Source of the DNA: Bdellovibrionales bacterium
GTDB taxonomy: Bacteria; Bdellovibrionota; Bdellovibrionia; Bdellovibrionales; JAMPXM01
Reading direction: 5' to 3'
Assembly (NCBI GenBank): GCA_016713885.1
Contig: JADJOF010000005.1
Location: 62,001 to 126,000 of the forward strand
DNA: 64,000 nt
Within the stretch, counting starts at the first letter, position 1. Every line of letters starts with the position of its first letter. Position numbers and translations under genes: made by a program. This document shows positions 28,522 to 39,428 of the stretch, in pieces. The notes below the pieces were generated by a model. That model did not search any database. It saw nothing but the letters and a program-made list of their open reading frames with translations, and was not told where the DNA came from.

Positions 28522-29559
28522 ATGAAAATACTTTCGCCTTACCTCAAGGTTAAAATTCGTGGGTACGGTCGTAGTTGGCCCAGTGTCGCGTACTCCAACA
28601 TCGACCTTTTGAAAATGAATCCTGAAACCGTTGGCAAAGACGAAGCCGTGCTAGCTCATTTAGCTGATAAAATTCAATCGAAGTGGGGGTTTAATCATCG
28701 CTTTTTGGCGCAGAGGCCGGGAGATCCATTAAGTCCTGACTCGATGACCTCAGAGGATCTGGCTTTGAAAGCCGTCAAGGAAGCCCTGATTCAAAATCCC
28801 GGTTTTCATCCCGAAATTTTTATTCATGGAACTACGACCTCTCGCCGTTACACAGGATCGCAAGCCACATCTATTTTAGGAAAAGTCGGACTGGAAATAC
28901 CAGCTTACGAAATCAAAGCCGGTTGTTCAACATCGATCGCCAGCCTTCATTTGGCGCAGTCATTTTTAAAATCGGGGTACAAAAGTGTTTTGGTTTCTTG
29001 CGCTGAAACCTTGTCCAAAGTTATGCATCCTGAAATTAGAGAAACCTGGTTTGGTCTAGCGGACGCAGGAGCCGCCGTGTGGCTAGAAGTAGATGATGAG
29101 AGCCCCGATTTTACGCTTCTAAAAAGTGGCTATTCAACCGATGGACGACATGTAGATATGTACACAACAACGGGCGACCTACCGCCGCGTAATGTGGATG
29201 TCGAGGCTAACAAGTTTGCGCTCAGTGGCGACTCTTCCCAACTTCGGGAACTATCAAAAATACGTTATTTAGAAATGATAAATCTACTAGTGCCTACAGA
29301 AGGTAGTAAATCACGAGCGCGGTGGCTGATTGCTCATCAAGTTAATAAAGGTCTAGTGACCGAGATTTTAACTGAAACAAAATGGCAGCCAGAGCTTATA
29401 TGGAGTGCCGCCGAATTTGGTAACGTGGGTGGTACCTCTGTTTTATTCTCCCTAGCCCAAGCGTTTGAGGAAAACAAATTTAAATCGGGCGATGAAATTA
29501 TTCTTTTAAGCGTCGGTGGTGGGTTGTCTTTTGCTTGTCAACACTGGAAGAAAAATTGA
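28522..29559 (+). CDS. Second FabH-like condensing enzyme
   Basis: 345 residues with Cys135 (IKAGCSTSIA), His272 (AHQVNK) and Asn301 (EFGNVGGTS), so the triad is complete. Sequence around these sites differs from the first KAS III, so this is not a recent duplicate and probably uses a different substrate or does acyl transfer. It is divergent from the ligase operon. No ribosome-binding site is visible before ATG 28522. After removing the adjacent IS, its stop lies 8 bp from the end of the convergent ABC ATPase gene. Confidence 0.88.
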   Translation: MKILSPYLKVKIRGYGRSWPSVAYSNIDLLKMNPETVGKDEAVLAHLADKIQSKWGFNHRFLAQRPGDPLSPDSMTSEDLALKAVKEALIQNPGFHPEIFIHGTTTSRRYTGSQATSILGKVGLEIPAYEIKAGCSTSIASLHLAQSFLKSGYKSVLVSCAETLSKVMHPEIRETWFGLADAGAAVWLEVDDESPDFTLLKSGYSTDGRHVDMYTTTGDLPPRNVDVEANKFALSGDSSQLRELSKIRYLEMINLLVPTEGSKSRARWLIAHQVNKGLVTEILTETKWQPELIWSAAEFGNVGGTSVLFSLAQAFEENKFKSGDEIILLSVGGGLSFACQHWKKN

Positions 29560-29566
29560 TAAAAAC

Positions 29567-30829
29567 CACTGCTGACCGGTTTATTTCTTAAGAAATCATA
29601 ACGCGAGATCCTCGCCGGCAGCGGCGCTCCAGCGGCAGCCGTCCGGAGGCCCGCATCCCTGAAGGACTTTTCGCGCGAACGCGGTTCGCATCTCGCGCAG
29701 AAGTTCCCACAAAGTTCCTTTAAACTTCGAAATGATCTTTTTCAGCTGCAAAAGAAGTTGAACAAGAACTGCGATCGCAAGTTGAGTATGGATCGCGTTC
29801 GGAGTTTTTAGCGGCAGCCGACGAATATCGAGATGTCCTTTCATCCAACGGAACAAAAGTTCGACTGCCCACCGACGTTTTTAAATGTTCGCGATCATTT
29901 TAGCGCTGGCTTTCTGATCCGACGTCACAAAATGGAAGACTTTCTGGAGTCAGCTTGTCGCGGTAAATAATGTGACGAAGTTTTATCGCCGAGAACTTTG
30001 CCGCGGGTGCGGTCGAAATATATTCTTCGTCGTACAGAACCCCGGATTTTTCTTTTTGCCCGCGCAAAACCTTTCGTTCAAGATCTCGATTCGTCTTTGA
30101 TGTCTTCAGCCGCGTCGTGAAGTCAGATCCATTGGCGACGATTTTCTGCCACAAGCCAAAGTCGTTGTATGCACGATCAAAACGTACATTTTCATAGGTA
30201 AAATGCGAAGTTGGAAGCTGACCGGGGAGTCGCCAGATCGGCACGGCGTAATCTTGAAATCATCAATCCATTCGCCGTCGACATTCCAAACGACGTGAAT
30301 TTTTGCCGCTGCTTTGTGACCGATGGTATACTTCTGTTTCCATCCCGGTTCGCCAAAAAGACTTCCGTGGACTCGAACTTCGGAAGAGTCGATGGCCAGA
30401 ATTTCACGAATTGCTTTTTTGAGTTTTCGACTTTCTGTTCGACCGCGAATCTCGAGGAGAATAAGATCGCAGAGTTCTTGAAAAAACCGAAGTGCCGATC
30501 TCTCAGCGCGTCGCCGAAAGTTGAGTCAGGAATTTTCAGTGCGGCTTCGACTTCTCGAAACGATCCAAGTCGCATCACGAAACACGACAAAAGAGCTTGC
30601 GTCATTTCCCAGGTCGAAAAAGTTCTTACACCGCGATCGATTTTCCATTTTTGAACGAGTGGATCGAATTTTTCGATCAATCAGTTGAAAGAGCGACCGC
30701 TCTTTGCAATCCTGCTTCACAGTTGCCGCCTTTCCTTGGCGTTGATCTTTCTTCGCAAAAAAATCAAACCAACCTTGCGGAAGGCTGGCAACTATTTGTT
30801 TTGTTTAATGAATCAGCCGGTCAGCAGTG
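29567..30829 (-). mobile_element. IS4-type element, copy 2 of 3
   Basis: Same ends as copy 1, flanked by a 9-bp duplication GATAAAAAC (29558-29566 and 30830-30838). The transposase (about 30720 to 29596) has several frameshifts that differ in position from those of copies 1 and 3 and mostly fall in homopolymers (for example the T run near 30665). It inserted between the second KAS III gene and the ABC ATPase gene without damaging either. Confidence 0.9.
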
Positions 30830-30839
30830 GATAAAAACA

Positions 30840-31508
30840 CTAAATTAATTCGCCGTCCTTCATTCGGTAAATCTGTTTTACACTTTCAACGATAAGCATA
30901 TCATGAGTTGAAAATAAAAAAGTGAGCCCGCAATTGGAATTGAGTTCCTGAAAAAGTTGAATTAATTCCCGCGCTGTTTTTGAGTCCAAATTGGCCGTTG
31001 GTTCGTCAGCAAATACGATCTTAGGTTGCATGGCCAAAGCGCGGGCGATAGCGACCCGCTGTTGCTGTCCGCCGCTCAATTGATGGGGCAAATTAGAGGC
31101 TTTATCTTTAAGCCCGACTCGTTCCAGTTCAATCAGCGCACGTTCACGGGTTGTCTTTTTTGAATCGCCTCGTACCAAAGCTGTGAATTCTACATTCTCT
31201 AGAGCGGTCAGCGTTGGAAAAAGATTGAATGATTGAAAAATAAATCCAATATGTCGTCGGCGAAACAGGCACAAATCAGTTTCTGACATCGGTCCTATTT
31301 CTTGACCGGCAATTACGATTCGACCGCTCGTCGTGTGGTCCAAACCGGAGGCTACATTTAAGAACGTCGTTTTGCCACTTCCTGAGGGGCCGGTGATGGC
31401 CGCAAAATCCCCAGGCTTAAGTGCGAAATTGATATTCGTTAAGGCATTAAATTCTGGTGGTCCAGGGAATTGTTTACTGACTTGGTGAAATTCTAAAACA
31501 GTCGTCAT
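30840..31508 (-). CDS. ABC transporter ATP-binding protein, LolD/MacB type
   Basis: About 222 residues from ATG 31508 (MTTVLEF). Walker A GPSGSGKT, Q-loop FQSFNLF, signature LSGGQQQR, Walker B KIVFADEPT and the H-loop STHD are all present. This subfamily pairs with FtsX/MacB-fold permeases that extract lipids, lipoproteins or peptides. The matching permease is divergent at 33070; an IS256 now separates the two starts, which were originally about 80 bp apart. Confidence 0.92.
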   Translation of the reverse strand: MTTVLEFHQVSKQFPGPPEFNALTNINFALKPGDFAAITGPSGSGKTTFLNVASGLDHTTSGRIVIAGQEIGPMSETDLCLFRRRHIGFIFQSFNLFPTLTALENVEFTALVRGDSKKTTRERALIELERVGLKDKASNLPHQLSGGQQQRVAIARALAMQPKIVFADEPTANLDSKTARELIQLFQELNSNCGLTFLFSTHDMLIVESVKQIYRMKDGELI

Positions 31509-31546
31509 TGATCTTAGGGTAGATACGGATTTTAAGATTTGCAACT

Positions 31547-33020
31547 GGCGATGTCCGCAGCGTAGTTGAAATTTGAAAGGTTGAGTGGCTCAACCAAAAG
31601 TGTTTTCAATGGCTTACCACAGTCAACGAAGCACAAAAAGAGGAGCCACCCGATGGGAAAAGTACCGACTCAGATTCGCAGAGGCAAGCAGCGATTGCCA
31701 CGCAAGTACGCAAAGCGAGACGAAGTTCTCGCCAACAAGTTCGAAGATTTTCAAATGAGCCCGCTCGACACGCAGCATCTGCTGATTTCAGCGCTTCTGC
31801 CGCCAGCCGTGAAGGCATTTATGCAGGAACTGGAGCGCGAGGTGACCGACGTCTGTGGCCGCCGCTACGAGCATGGGAAGTTGAATCAGAGATGGGGCAC
31901 GCAATCAGGTTCGATCATTCTTGCCAACCAACACATCGCAGTTGAGCGCCCGAGAGTGCGGTCAAAAGATGGCCGCGAAGTGAAGCTTAAAACCTACGAA
32001 GACTTTCAAGATCCGGATCTATTCGAGCGCGCAGTGTTCGCCGAAGGCATTAAAAAAGTGAGCCAGCGCGACTACGAAAAAGGCGTCACAAAGATCGCAA
32101 ACTCATTTGGTTTCAAAAGAGCCAGGTCTCCAAGCGTTGGATCAATGTGACAGCAAAGAAAGTCGAAGATCTACAAAAGCGCGACTTAAAGCCGATGGAC
32201 GTTCGCGCGGTTTTCATCGACGGAAACGTTTTCGTAAGCACGGGGTCATTGTTGCGATGGGCGTTGCGGCTGACGGTCGAAAGTTTGTCCTTGGCATTTT
32301 CCAAGCCGACACCGAGAACTCGGCGTCATGTATTGAGCTATTGAATGATCTTGAAAACCGCGGGCTTCAAAGCGACGGAATACTCTTCATCGTTGATGGC
32401 GGCTCAGGTCTCAACAAGGCGCTGAACGAAAAGTACTTATGCAATGACCGTCGTCGTCGCCGCGCAATCCGCATCCGCTGCCATGTCCATAAGTGGCGCA
32501 ATATCGAGAAGGCTCTCGGGGATGACTCCCACAAGGCACTGGGCCTGTTCTGGGCCATTCGCGAGGCCAAGGATATGTCAGAGGCAAAGGTCCTGAGTGA
32601 CCGGCTGGAGGCGTTCTGCGCGATCTTAATCTCTCGGCACTGGAGAGCTACCGCGAAGCAAAAGACGACCTACTCGTCATTCACGAACTCAAGTTGTCTA
32701 TGAGCTTGAAGAAGTTCTTCTCGACAACGAACCCGATCGAATCGTTGAACTCACTTCTTGAAGAAGACATGCGTCGTGTGAAGCGCTGGCGAGACTCCGA
32801 ACATTTTCAACGCTGGCTTGCCACGTATTGCCTGGCATCGGAGAAAAAGATGAGACGTATTCGCGGTCATGCAAGCTTGCCGGGACTCTGGGTGAAGCTT
32901 CGGTCGCTCACCGAATACGACAACAATGAGGCTGTAGTTGACGCTCAAGACAACGTCGCGTAACTACATGATCAATCCGCCACTCGCCCGACGAGTTTCA
33001 ACTAAACGACGGACATCGTC
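31547..33020 (+). mobile_element. IS256-family element, copy A
   Basis: Termini GGCGATGTCCG/CGGACATCGTC are inverted repeats and the 8-bp duplication TTGCAACT flanks it (31539-31546, 33021-33028). The transposase (31653-32963) has the IS256/mutator signature, including VDGGSGLNKAL, CHVHKWRNI and the C-terminal TTNPIESLNS. It is broken by frameshifts near 32120, 32222 and 32612 relative to copy B. Two are one-base homopolymer differences (A4 versus A5, G2 versus G3). Confidence 0.9.
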
Positions 33021-33069
33021 TTGCAACTAAGAGTTGCGTTTTCTTTTTGGCGCGGGCTAAAATTGGCAC

Positions 33070-34305
33070 ATGATCATGTGGCGACTGGCAATTCGAAATT
33101 TAATGCGCAATTCAAGACGCACCTCACTTACAGTGACCAGTATTGCCTTCGGTCTTGCCGTAAGTTTGTGGTTAGACTGTATCCTTGAAGGACGAAACCG
33201 GGATGTAATACGAACAGTGACCTCAGGTCATATTGGCAATGCTCAACTTCTAAAAAAAGAGTATAAAGATGAACAGCTGGCCAAAGATTTTTATGTAGCA
33301 CCGCCTGAGGATTTTTTAAAACTATTGCCACACGGTGCTCTTTTTGCAAGGCGTGTCCATATTCCCGCGTTAATTTCCAGCGGTGAGAATTCAAGTCCTG
33401 TGCTGCTTGAAGGCGTAGAACCAGAAAATGAAGCTAAGATTACCAAAATTAAGAGTGATGTCATCCAGGGGGACTATCTTTCTAGCTCAGAAAAGGAAAG
33501 TTGCGCTGAAAAAGAGATCCTCATCGGAGAAAAACTGGCCAAGCGATTAAATGCAGAGGTTGGAAATAAGCTTGTCCTACTATTGCAATCCATCGATGGC
33601 ACCTTAGGAAATGATCTTTTTTTTGTAAAGGGTATTTTCTCCAGCCAATCGCCCCAATTTGATGCTCGGTATGTATTTACTTCGCTTCCCTGCGCCCAAG
33701 AAATCGCTGCGATTCGGGGAATTCATGAGACTGTTTTTCGTTTTCAAAAAGAAAGCGATGAGGCGGCCGTTTTAAAGCAGCAAGGGGCGCTAGCGGGGAC
33801 TGGTTTAATTCTGACAACTTGGCGCGAGGCCATGCCGTCTATTGCTGTGATGGTAAAGTATAATAAAGCAACTTTGCTTATGATTTCGGTATTGCTTTTA
33901 GTCGTGATTGTTATGGGAATCATCAATACATTGCTTATGAGTGTCTATGAAAGGACTCGAGAGTTTGGCGTGATGGGTGCCCTGGGCGTTACGCCCAGTG
34001 AGTTGCGCCGACTAATTGTTTTAGAGAGCTTAGTGGTGGGAATTATAGCAGCGATCTTGGGAACCATTGTGGGTCTGGCCATGGTGTCTTACCACATGAA
34101 ATATGGTTTAGATTTACGACCTTTTTTAGGCGATTCAAGCGGCGCCGCTGATTTTAAACTCAATTTAACAGTGTACCCAGAATTTAATTTTATTCCCTAT
34201 TTACGCACGGTACTTTTAACCTTGTTTTTTGTAGTCGCCGCTAGTTTATATCCAGCAATTAAAGCATCACGAATAAAGCCGATCCAAGCGATGAGGTCTG
34301 TATGA
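33070..34305 (+). CDS. ABC transporter permease, LolC/LolE-MacB type
   Basis: 411 residues: an N-terminal membrane helix (about 18-38), a large periplasmic domain, then three C-terminal membrane helices (about 270-290, 320-345, 375-395). This is the FtsX/MacB topology. It is the probable partner of the LolD-like ATPase encoded divergently. Its stop overlaps the LolA-like gene (ATGA). Such transporters move lipids or lipoproteins from the inner membrane to a periplasmic carrier, which fits the biosynthetic genes nearby. Confidence 0.88.
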   Translation: MIMWRLAIRNLMRNSRRTSLTVTSIAFGLAVSLWLDCILEGRNRDVIRTVTSGHIGNAQLLKKEYKDEQLAKDFYVAPPEDFLKLLPHGALFARRVHIPALISSGENSSPVLLEGVEPENEAKITKIKSDVIQGDYLSSSEKESCAEKEILIGEKLAKRLNAEVGNKLVLLLQSIDGTLGNDLFFVKGIFSSQSPQFDARYVFTSLPCAQEIAAIRGIHETVFRFQKESDEAAVLKQQGALAGTGLILTTWREAMPSIAVMVKYNKATLLMISVLLLVVIVMGIINTLLMSVYERTREFGVMGALGVTPSELRRLIVLESLVVGIIAAILGTIVGLAMVSYHMKYGLDLRPFLGDSSGAADFKLNLTVYPEFNFIPYLRTVLLTLFFVVAASLYPAIKASRIKPIQAMRSV

Positions 34306-35042
34306 AGTTTCTTTTTTTTACATTTTTTATTTTTGGTCGTTATGCCATGGCCGCAAATTTGGATGAGATTGTAAAAAAGGCAGAGAATAATTTGCGGGGA
34401 AAATCCTTTCAGGGAAAGATAAAAATGACGATTGTTCGTCCCGATGTGGAACGCGTTTTAGTGATGAAAGTATGGCTAGAAGGACTTGATTTGGCAACGA
34501 TCAAAATATTACAACCAGCAAAAGAAAAGGGAGTTGCAAATCTTCGTCGCCAAACAGATTTATGGCAGTATCTGCCTAAAGTAGATCGAATGGTGCGTAT
34601 ACCTTCTAGCATGATGTTACAGAACTGGATGGGCTCTGATTTTAGTAATGATGACATGGTCAAGTCCTCAAGTCTTGTTCGTGACTACAAACACAAGTTG
34701 GTTAAGAAAGAAGGGGCTGGTAAAAATACAGTGTGGCTGATTGAAAGCACCCCCAAACCATCGTTGCCGGTGGCGTGGAAGAAGATTAATCTTTATGTTA
34801 GAGAAGGCGATGCCGCTACGTTAAAGCGTGAATTCATATCAGAAAAAAATGAAGTCGTAAAAATTTTGGTTGGAAAAAAATTTAAAACCTTCGGCGATAA
34901 GACATTTCCAACTCTTCTTGAAATGACTAACCCGAAAAAACCGGGAACTAAAACGACTATTGAGTACAGCGATGTTGTATTTGATGCTCAGATTTCAGAA
35001 GAAACCTTCACCCAATTGTTTTTAAAACGGGCCGCTGATTGA
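34302..35042 (+). CDS. LolA-like outer-membrane lipoprotein-sorting protein
   Basis: 246 residues with a signal peptide (FFTFFIFGRYAMA-A) and the hallmark segments of this family: LATIKILQPAKEKGVANLRRQTDLWQYLP, VDRMVRIPSSMM, NWMGSDFSNDD. These proteins have a LolA-like half-barrel that holds lipid and commonly accompany an ABC or RND permease. It overlaps the permease and the next gene by 4 bp each. It is probably the periplasmic carrier for the cluster's product. Confidence 0.88.
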   Translation: MKFLFFTFFIFGRYAMAANLDEIVKKAENNLRGKSFQGKIKMTIVRPDVERVLVMKVWLEGLDLATIKILQPAKEKGVANLRRQTDLWQYLPKVDRMVRIPSSMMLQNWMGSDFSNDDMVKSSSLVRDYKHKLVKKEGAGKNTVWLIESTPKPSLPVAWKKINLYVREGDAATLKREFISEKNEVVKILVGKKFKTFGDKTFPTLLEMTNPKKPGTKTTIEYSDVVFDAQISEETFTQLFLKRAAD

Positions 35043-35990
35043 TTCACCTTCAGGTCATTGCGTTTATATTTTTTTTCAGTTTTAGTGCTTTATTACCCTT
35101 AATTCCCCAATTGAATCTAGAAACAGCAGGCTGGGCATTTACCTGTTACTATATTTTTAAAGTCCTGTGGTATTTGCCAGCCGGAAAGATAGGTGATTGG
35201 CTTGGACATTACAACGCCTTGCTTTTAGCACTGGGCCTGCAAGCGGGGGCCCTTGGTATATTATGGATAAGTCCGCAGTGGGCGATACTAGCTAGAATCA
35301 TAGAAGGGATTGCCTTGGCTCAGTCGACAATTTCGTCCTTGTCTACCCTTCGTTTACAGCACACCGAAGGGCCGATGTTTTCAACATCGGTCAATCGATT
35401 GATGTTAGCGGGTAGTGTTGGATTTTTTACTTGGACCCGTTTTTGGTTTTATGTCCTATCAGGCTCACAGTGGTTTACTTTTGTTGTCCTTGATGATCGC
35501 GACATTAATCGGGGTGGTAATTCTTCTTAGGCCACGACATCAAGCGAGCGCCACCACGTTCGTCAAAGCCAGCGCGCTTAACGAACCTAAAGCCAAGGGT
35601 TTTTGGCGTTTGATTTTGGGTATGGCCGCGGTGAAATGCATCCTGATAGGTTGGCAATTAAATATGGTGTTCTGGGTCGGCGAACTTTTTGGGCCCTCCT
35701 CGATTTGGAACGGAGTTTCGTTTATTGTTTTAGGAATCTTTTTTGCGCTCGGTTCAATCCGACCAAATCATTGGGATATTTTAGCTGGCGCCTTGGGCAT
35801 GATCACCCTGGAAGTTGGCCTTTTAAGGCATCCCGTGATGTGGTGGGTGAGCCTTGTTCTTCTTGGCTATTGGTTTGGATCTTATCTGAGTTACACCACC
35901 GGTAAGCTGGGCTGGAATCAGCCAGAAAAAGTCGGCCAACAAAACTCGTTTTGGTTGGCGCTTACGGATTTACCGTCGGCCTTAATTCAA
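35039..35990 (+). pseudogene. MFS-like transporter, one frameshift, 3' end cut by an IS481 fragment
   Basis: A TTG start at 35039 overlaps the LolA-like stop. The first frame gives membrane segments and an MFS-like loop (GKIGDWLGHYNALLLALGLQAG). After the T run at 35423-35428 the next frame continues with LLGPVFGFMSYQ and five more membrane segments. One T fewer restores the frame. Near 35990 the sequence passes abruptly into an IS481-family half-transposase, so the natural C terminus is missing here. Its likely continuation is the sequence next to 40690 (see the inversion finding). Confidence 0.65.
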
Positions 35991-36600
35991 AAAACCCGGA
36001 TGAAACGTTTCAATTTCACCGTGCGCTTGCTTCTCGTCTTTCGCTTTCTCCAGCGCAATCACCTGTGACTCAGTAAGAACGCCATTTGATTCAGCAGCCC
36101 ATTTCTCGAGGCGCTTAAGTCGTTCGCCCTTGCGAAGCAAGTTATGTCGGCTCCAAATTCCACGAACACCACCATCGCTCACCGAAATGCCTTTGGCTTT
36201 CAATTCGTTCGCCACTCGCACTTGTCCGTGCGTCGGGAATTCCAACGAATAGTCGAGGATCTGCTTTTCAATTTCGGGGCTCAAACGATTTGCCATTCGA
36301 GGAGTTCTGCGCGACTTCGTCAACAGTCCTTCGATTCCGTCTTCGGCGATCACTGATTTAATGTCGTAATAGTGCTGCCTTGAAACTCCGAGATTTCGGC
36401 ACGCTTGCGAAATGTTCCCCAAGGTCTGGGCAAGCTCGACAATGTTCACTTTGCGATTTATAACGTATTGTTGTTGGGTCATCGGACTCTTCTTTCTTCG
36501 TTAAGAATTAAGTGTGGTAACAAAATTCTCGAACGAGAGAGTCCGTGACTCAATCCTTCAACAGACTTGAGTCCGGGTCCTGTAAACGCAATTCCTACCT
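35990..36600 (-). mobile_element. IS481-family element, N-terminal half
   Basis: The ORF 36482-35982 encodes the HTH half of an IS481 transposase: ISQACRNLGVSRQHYYDIK, the SRRTPR linker and KDEKQAHGEIETFHPG, at which point homology stops. The integrase half lies at 40700-41247 on the opposite strand. The outer end TGTAAACGCAATTC near 36580-36593 matches the outer end of the C-terminal half, as expected for the two inverted repeats of one element. Confidence 0.8.
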
Positions 36601-36605
36601 AATCC

Positions 36606-37865
36606 CACTGCTGACCGGTTTATTTCTTAAGAAATCATAACGCGAGATCCTCGCCGGCAGCGGCGCTCCAGCGGCAGCCGTCCGGAGGCCCGCATCCCTG
36701 AAGGACTTTTCGCGCGAACGCGGTTCGCATCTCGCGCAGAAGTTCCCACAAAGTTCCTTTAAACTTCGAAATGATCTTTTTCAGCTGCAAAAGAAGTTGA
36801 ACAAGAACTGCGATCGCAAGTTGAGTATGGATCGCGTTCGGAGTTTTTAGCGGCAGCCCGACGAATATCGAGATGTCCTTTCATCCAACGGAACAAAAGT
36901 TCGACTGCCCACCGACGTTTGTAAATGTTCGCGATCATTTTAGCGCTGGCTTTCTGATCCGACGTCACAAAATGGAAGACTTTCTGAGTCAGCTTGTCGC
37001 GGTAAATAATGTGACGAAGTTTTATCGCCGAGAACTTTGCCGCGGGTGCGGTCGAAATATATTCTTCGTCGTACAGAACCCCGGATTTTTCTTTTTGCCC
37101 GCGCAAAACCTTTCGTTCAAGATCTCGATTCGTCTTTGATGTCTTCAGCCGCGTCGTGAAGTCAGATCCATTGGCGACGATTTTCTGCCAAAAGCCAAAG
37201 TCGTTGTATGCACGATCAAAAACGTACATTTTCATAGGTAAAATGCGAAGTTGGAAGCTGACCGGGAGTCGCCAGATCGGCACGGCGTAATCTTGAAATC
37301 ATCAATCCATTCGCCGTCGACATTCCAAACGACGTGAATTTTTGCTGCTTTGTGACCGATGGTATACTTCTGTTTCCATCCCGGTTCGCCAAAAAAGACT
37401 TCCGTGGACTCGAACTTCGGAAGAGTCGATGGCCAGAATTTCACGAATTGCTTTTTGAGTTTTCGACTTTCTGTTCGACCGCGAATCTCGAGGAGAATAA
37501 GATCGCAGAGTTCTTGAAAAAAACCGAAGTGCCGATCTCTCAGCGCGTCGCCGAAAGTTGAGTCAGGAATTTTCAGTGCGGCTTCGACTTCTCAAAACGA
37601 TCCAAGTCGCATCACGAAACACGACAAAAGAGCTTGCGTCATTTCCCAGGTCGAAAAGTTCTTACACCGCGATCGATTTTCCATTTTTGAACGAGTGGAT
37701 CGAATTTTTTCGATCAATCAGTTGAAAGAGCGACCGCTCTTTGCAATCCTCTTCACAGTTGCCGCCTTTCCTTGGCGTTGATCTTTCTTCGCAAAAAAAT
37801 CAAACCAACCTTGCGGAAGGCTGGCAACTATTTGTTTTGTTTAATGAATCAGCCGGTCAGCAGTG
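36606..37865 (-). mobile_element. IS4-type element, copy 3 of 3
   Basis: Same ends as copies 1 and 2, flanked by the 9-bp duplication ACCTAATCC (36597-36605, 37866-37874). The transposase is broken by several one-base indels and a few short losses compared with copy 1. It is inserted just outside the IS481 end, upstream of the GH3 gene. Confidence 0.9.
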
Positions 37866-37917
37866 ACCTAATCCACATCACCTTGCTAATTTAATTTTCC
37901 ACATTTAAAGTACAGAT

Positions 37918-39428
37918 ATGAGTCTACTGTCTAAATTAATCTATGCAATGACTTATGGCCCCTACCAGTCTTTCGTTAGGGATTGTCAAAATCCACAGCA
38001 AGCCCAAGAACGAGTTTGGCAAGAAACGGTAGCGGAAATTTCTAGATCGCCATTCTGGAAGGATTCATTTCGTAAACAAGTGGCACTCAATGACTTTCCG
38101 GTTTCGGAGTACGAGTTTTACCGTTTAGCCTTAGAAGATTCTTATAAATCCAAAACATCTTCGCTATCTGGTCAGCCGGTATTTTTCTGGGCCGAGAGTT
38201 CCGGAACGTCGGGCCATCCTAAATTATTTCCAATTACAAAATTGTATCAAAAGCAATTTCAGCGAACGGTGAAGCCGTTGGTTCACTCCTATCTGCAGCG
38301 ATTTCCAGGATTTTTAGAAAAGCCAGTGTTATACTTTGCCGCCACCAACTCTAAGCGAGTATCGCCGGCCGGAGTTGAATCGGGGTATATAAGTAATTTC
38401 AATTATCGAAATATTTCACCGCTTTTAAGAACGTCCTATGCATTTCCCTATGAAATCTTTTCGGACGCCTCGGTATTCGATCAATGGAGTCAAGTTTATG
38501 CTTTGGCCAGCGATTTATCAGCCATGATTTCTGTCACTCCTTCACAAATTGAATTGTTCGCTAAAAATATTTTGAAATTTCGGGATGAAAACTGGCCTTA
38601 TTTGACAGGTGCCAAGGCGATCCCCGGCAATTTGCCAAAAATAAAAGTGTCTAGTGAGCGTTTAGCAGTCCTAGAAAAAGCGTTTTCAAATTCGTTTGCT
38701 TTTGAAAACTTTTGGCCGAGTTTAAATTTTATTTGTAGCTGGCAATCTTCGGCGTGTGGGCTACAAGCAAAAAATTTACAGTCTTTTATCAAAACAAATC
38801 ATCTGCGGCAAATCGATGCTACGTATTCGGCTTCAGAAGGTTGGGCCAACGTGCCGATTAAAAATACGGTCGGGGGCCCATTCATCCCGGCGCGCACGTA
38901 TTCGAGTTTTCAAAGCCTGGCGACACTTCAAGATTATTAAAAATGTGGGAGCTTCAACCGGGTGAGATTTACGAGATATACTTTACGACCGCTATGGGTT
39001 TTATTCGGTACCGACTTCATGATTTAATTAAATGCACCGGGTATTTTCATCAGTCGCCCATTATTGAGTTTTATCAAAAGTCTGGAAATGATGTCAGTTT
39101 AGGTTTGGCGCAAGTGGCTGAAGCCCAGATACTAGAGGCCGTTGCTGCTGTCGGTTTACCAATCACAGGCCATTGGATTTTTACACCGAATGCCACGGGC
39201 GATGGTTTAGTTTTATTTTATACACAAATGTCTATGGACCTCAGCATGTTGGCGCACTTAAATCAGGCGCTCGCAAAAGTGAATCCCTATTACGACGAAT
39301 ACCTAAAAAAAGGTCTCATTAGGCCACTGGAAGGTCGGGCCGTAGATAGTTTAAAGAGCATTTTGTCCCTTCGTCATGCTCAAACAAAACCTAAAATTTT
39401 GCACGCGCAATACCCGGGGTCGATTTAA
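37918..39428 (+). pseudogene. GH3-family acyl-acid amido synthetase, one frameshift
   Basis: About 500 residues when joined. The N-terminal frame has the adenylation P-loop AESSGTSGHPKLFPIT and the YSASEGWANVP region. Near 38895 (GGCGCGCAC) the frame shifts; the correct continuation reads HVFEFSKPGDTSRLLKMWEL, then GEIYEIYFTTAMGFIRYRLHDLIKCTGYF, both GH3 hallmarks. GH3 enzymes form acyl-adenylates and transfer the acyl group to an amine, usually an amino acid. Here it could make an amide-linked lipid (inference). It ends in a 4-bp tail-to-tail overlap with the outer-membrane protein gene. Confidence 0.8.
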
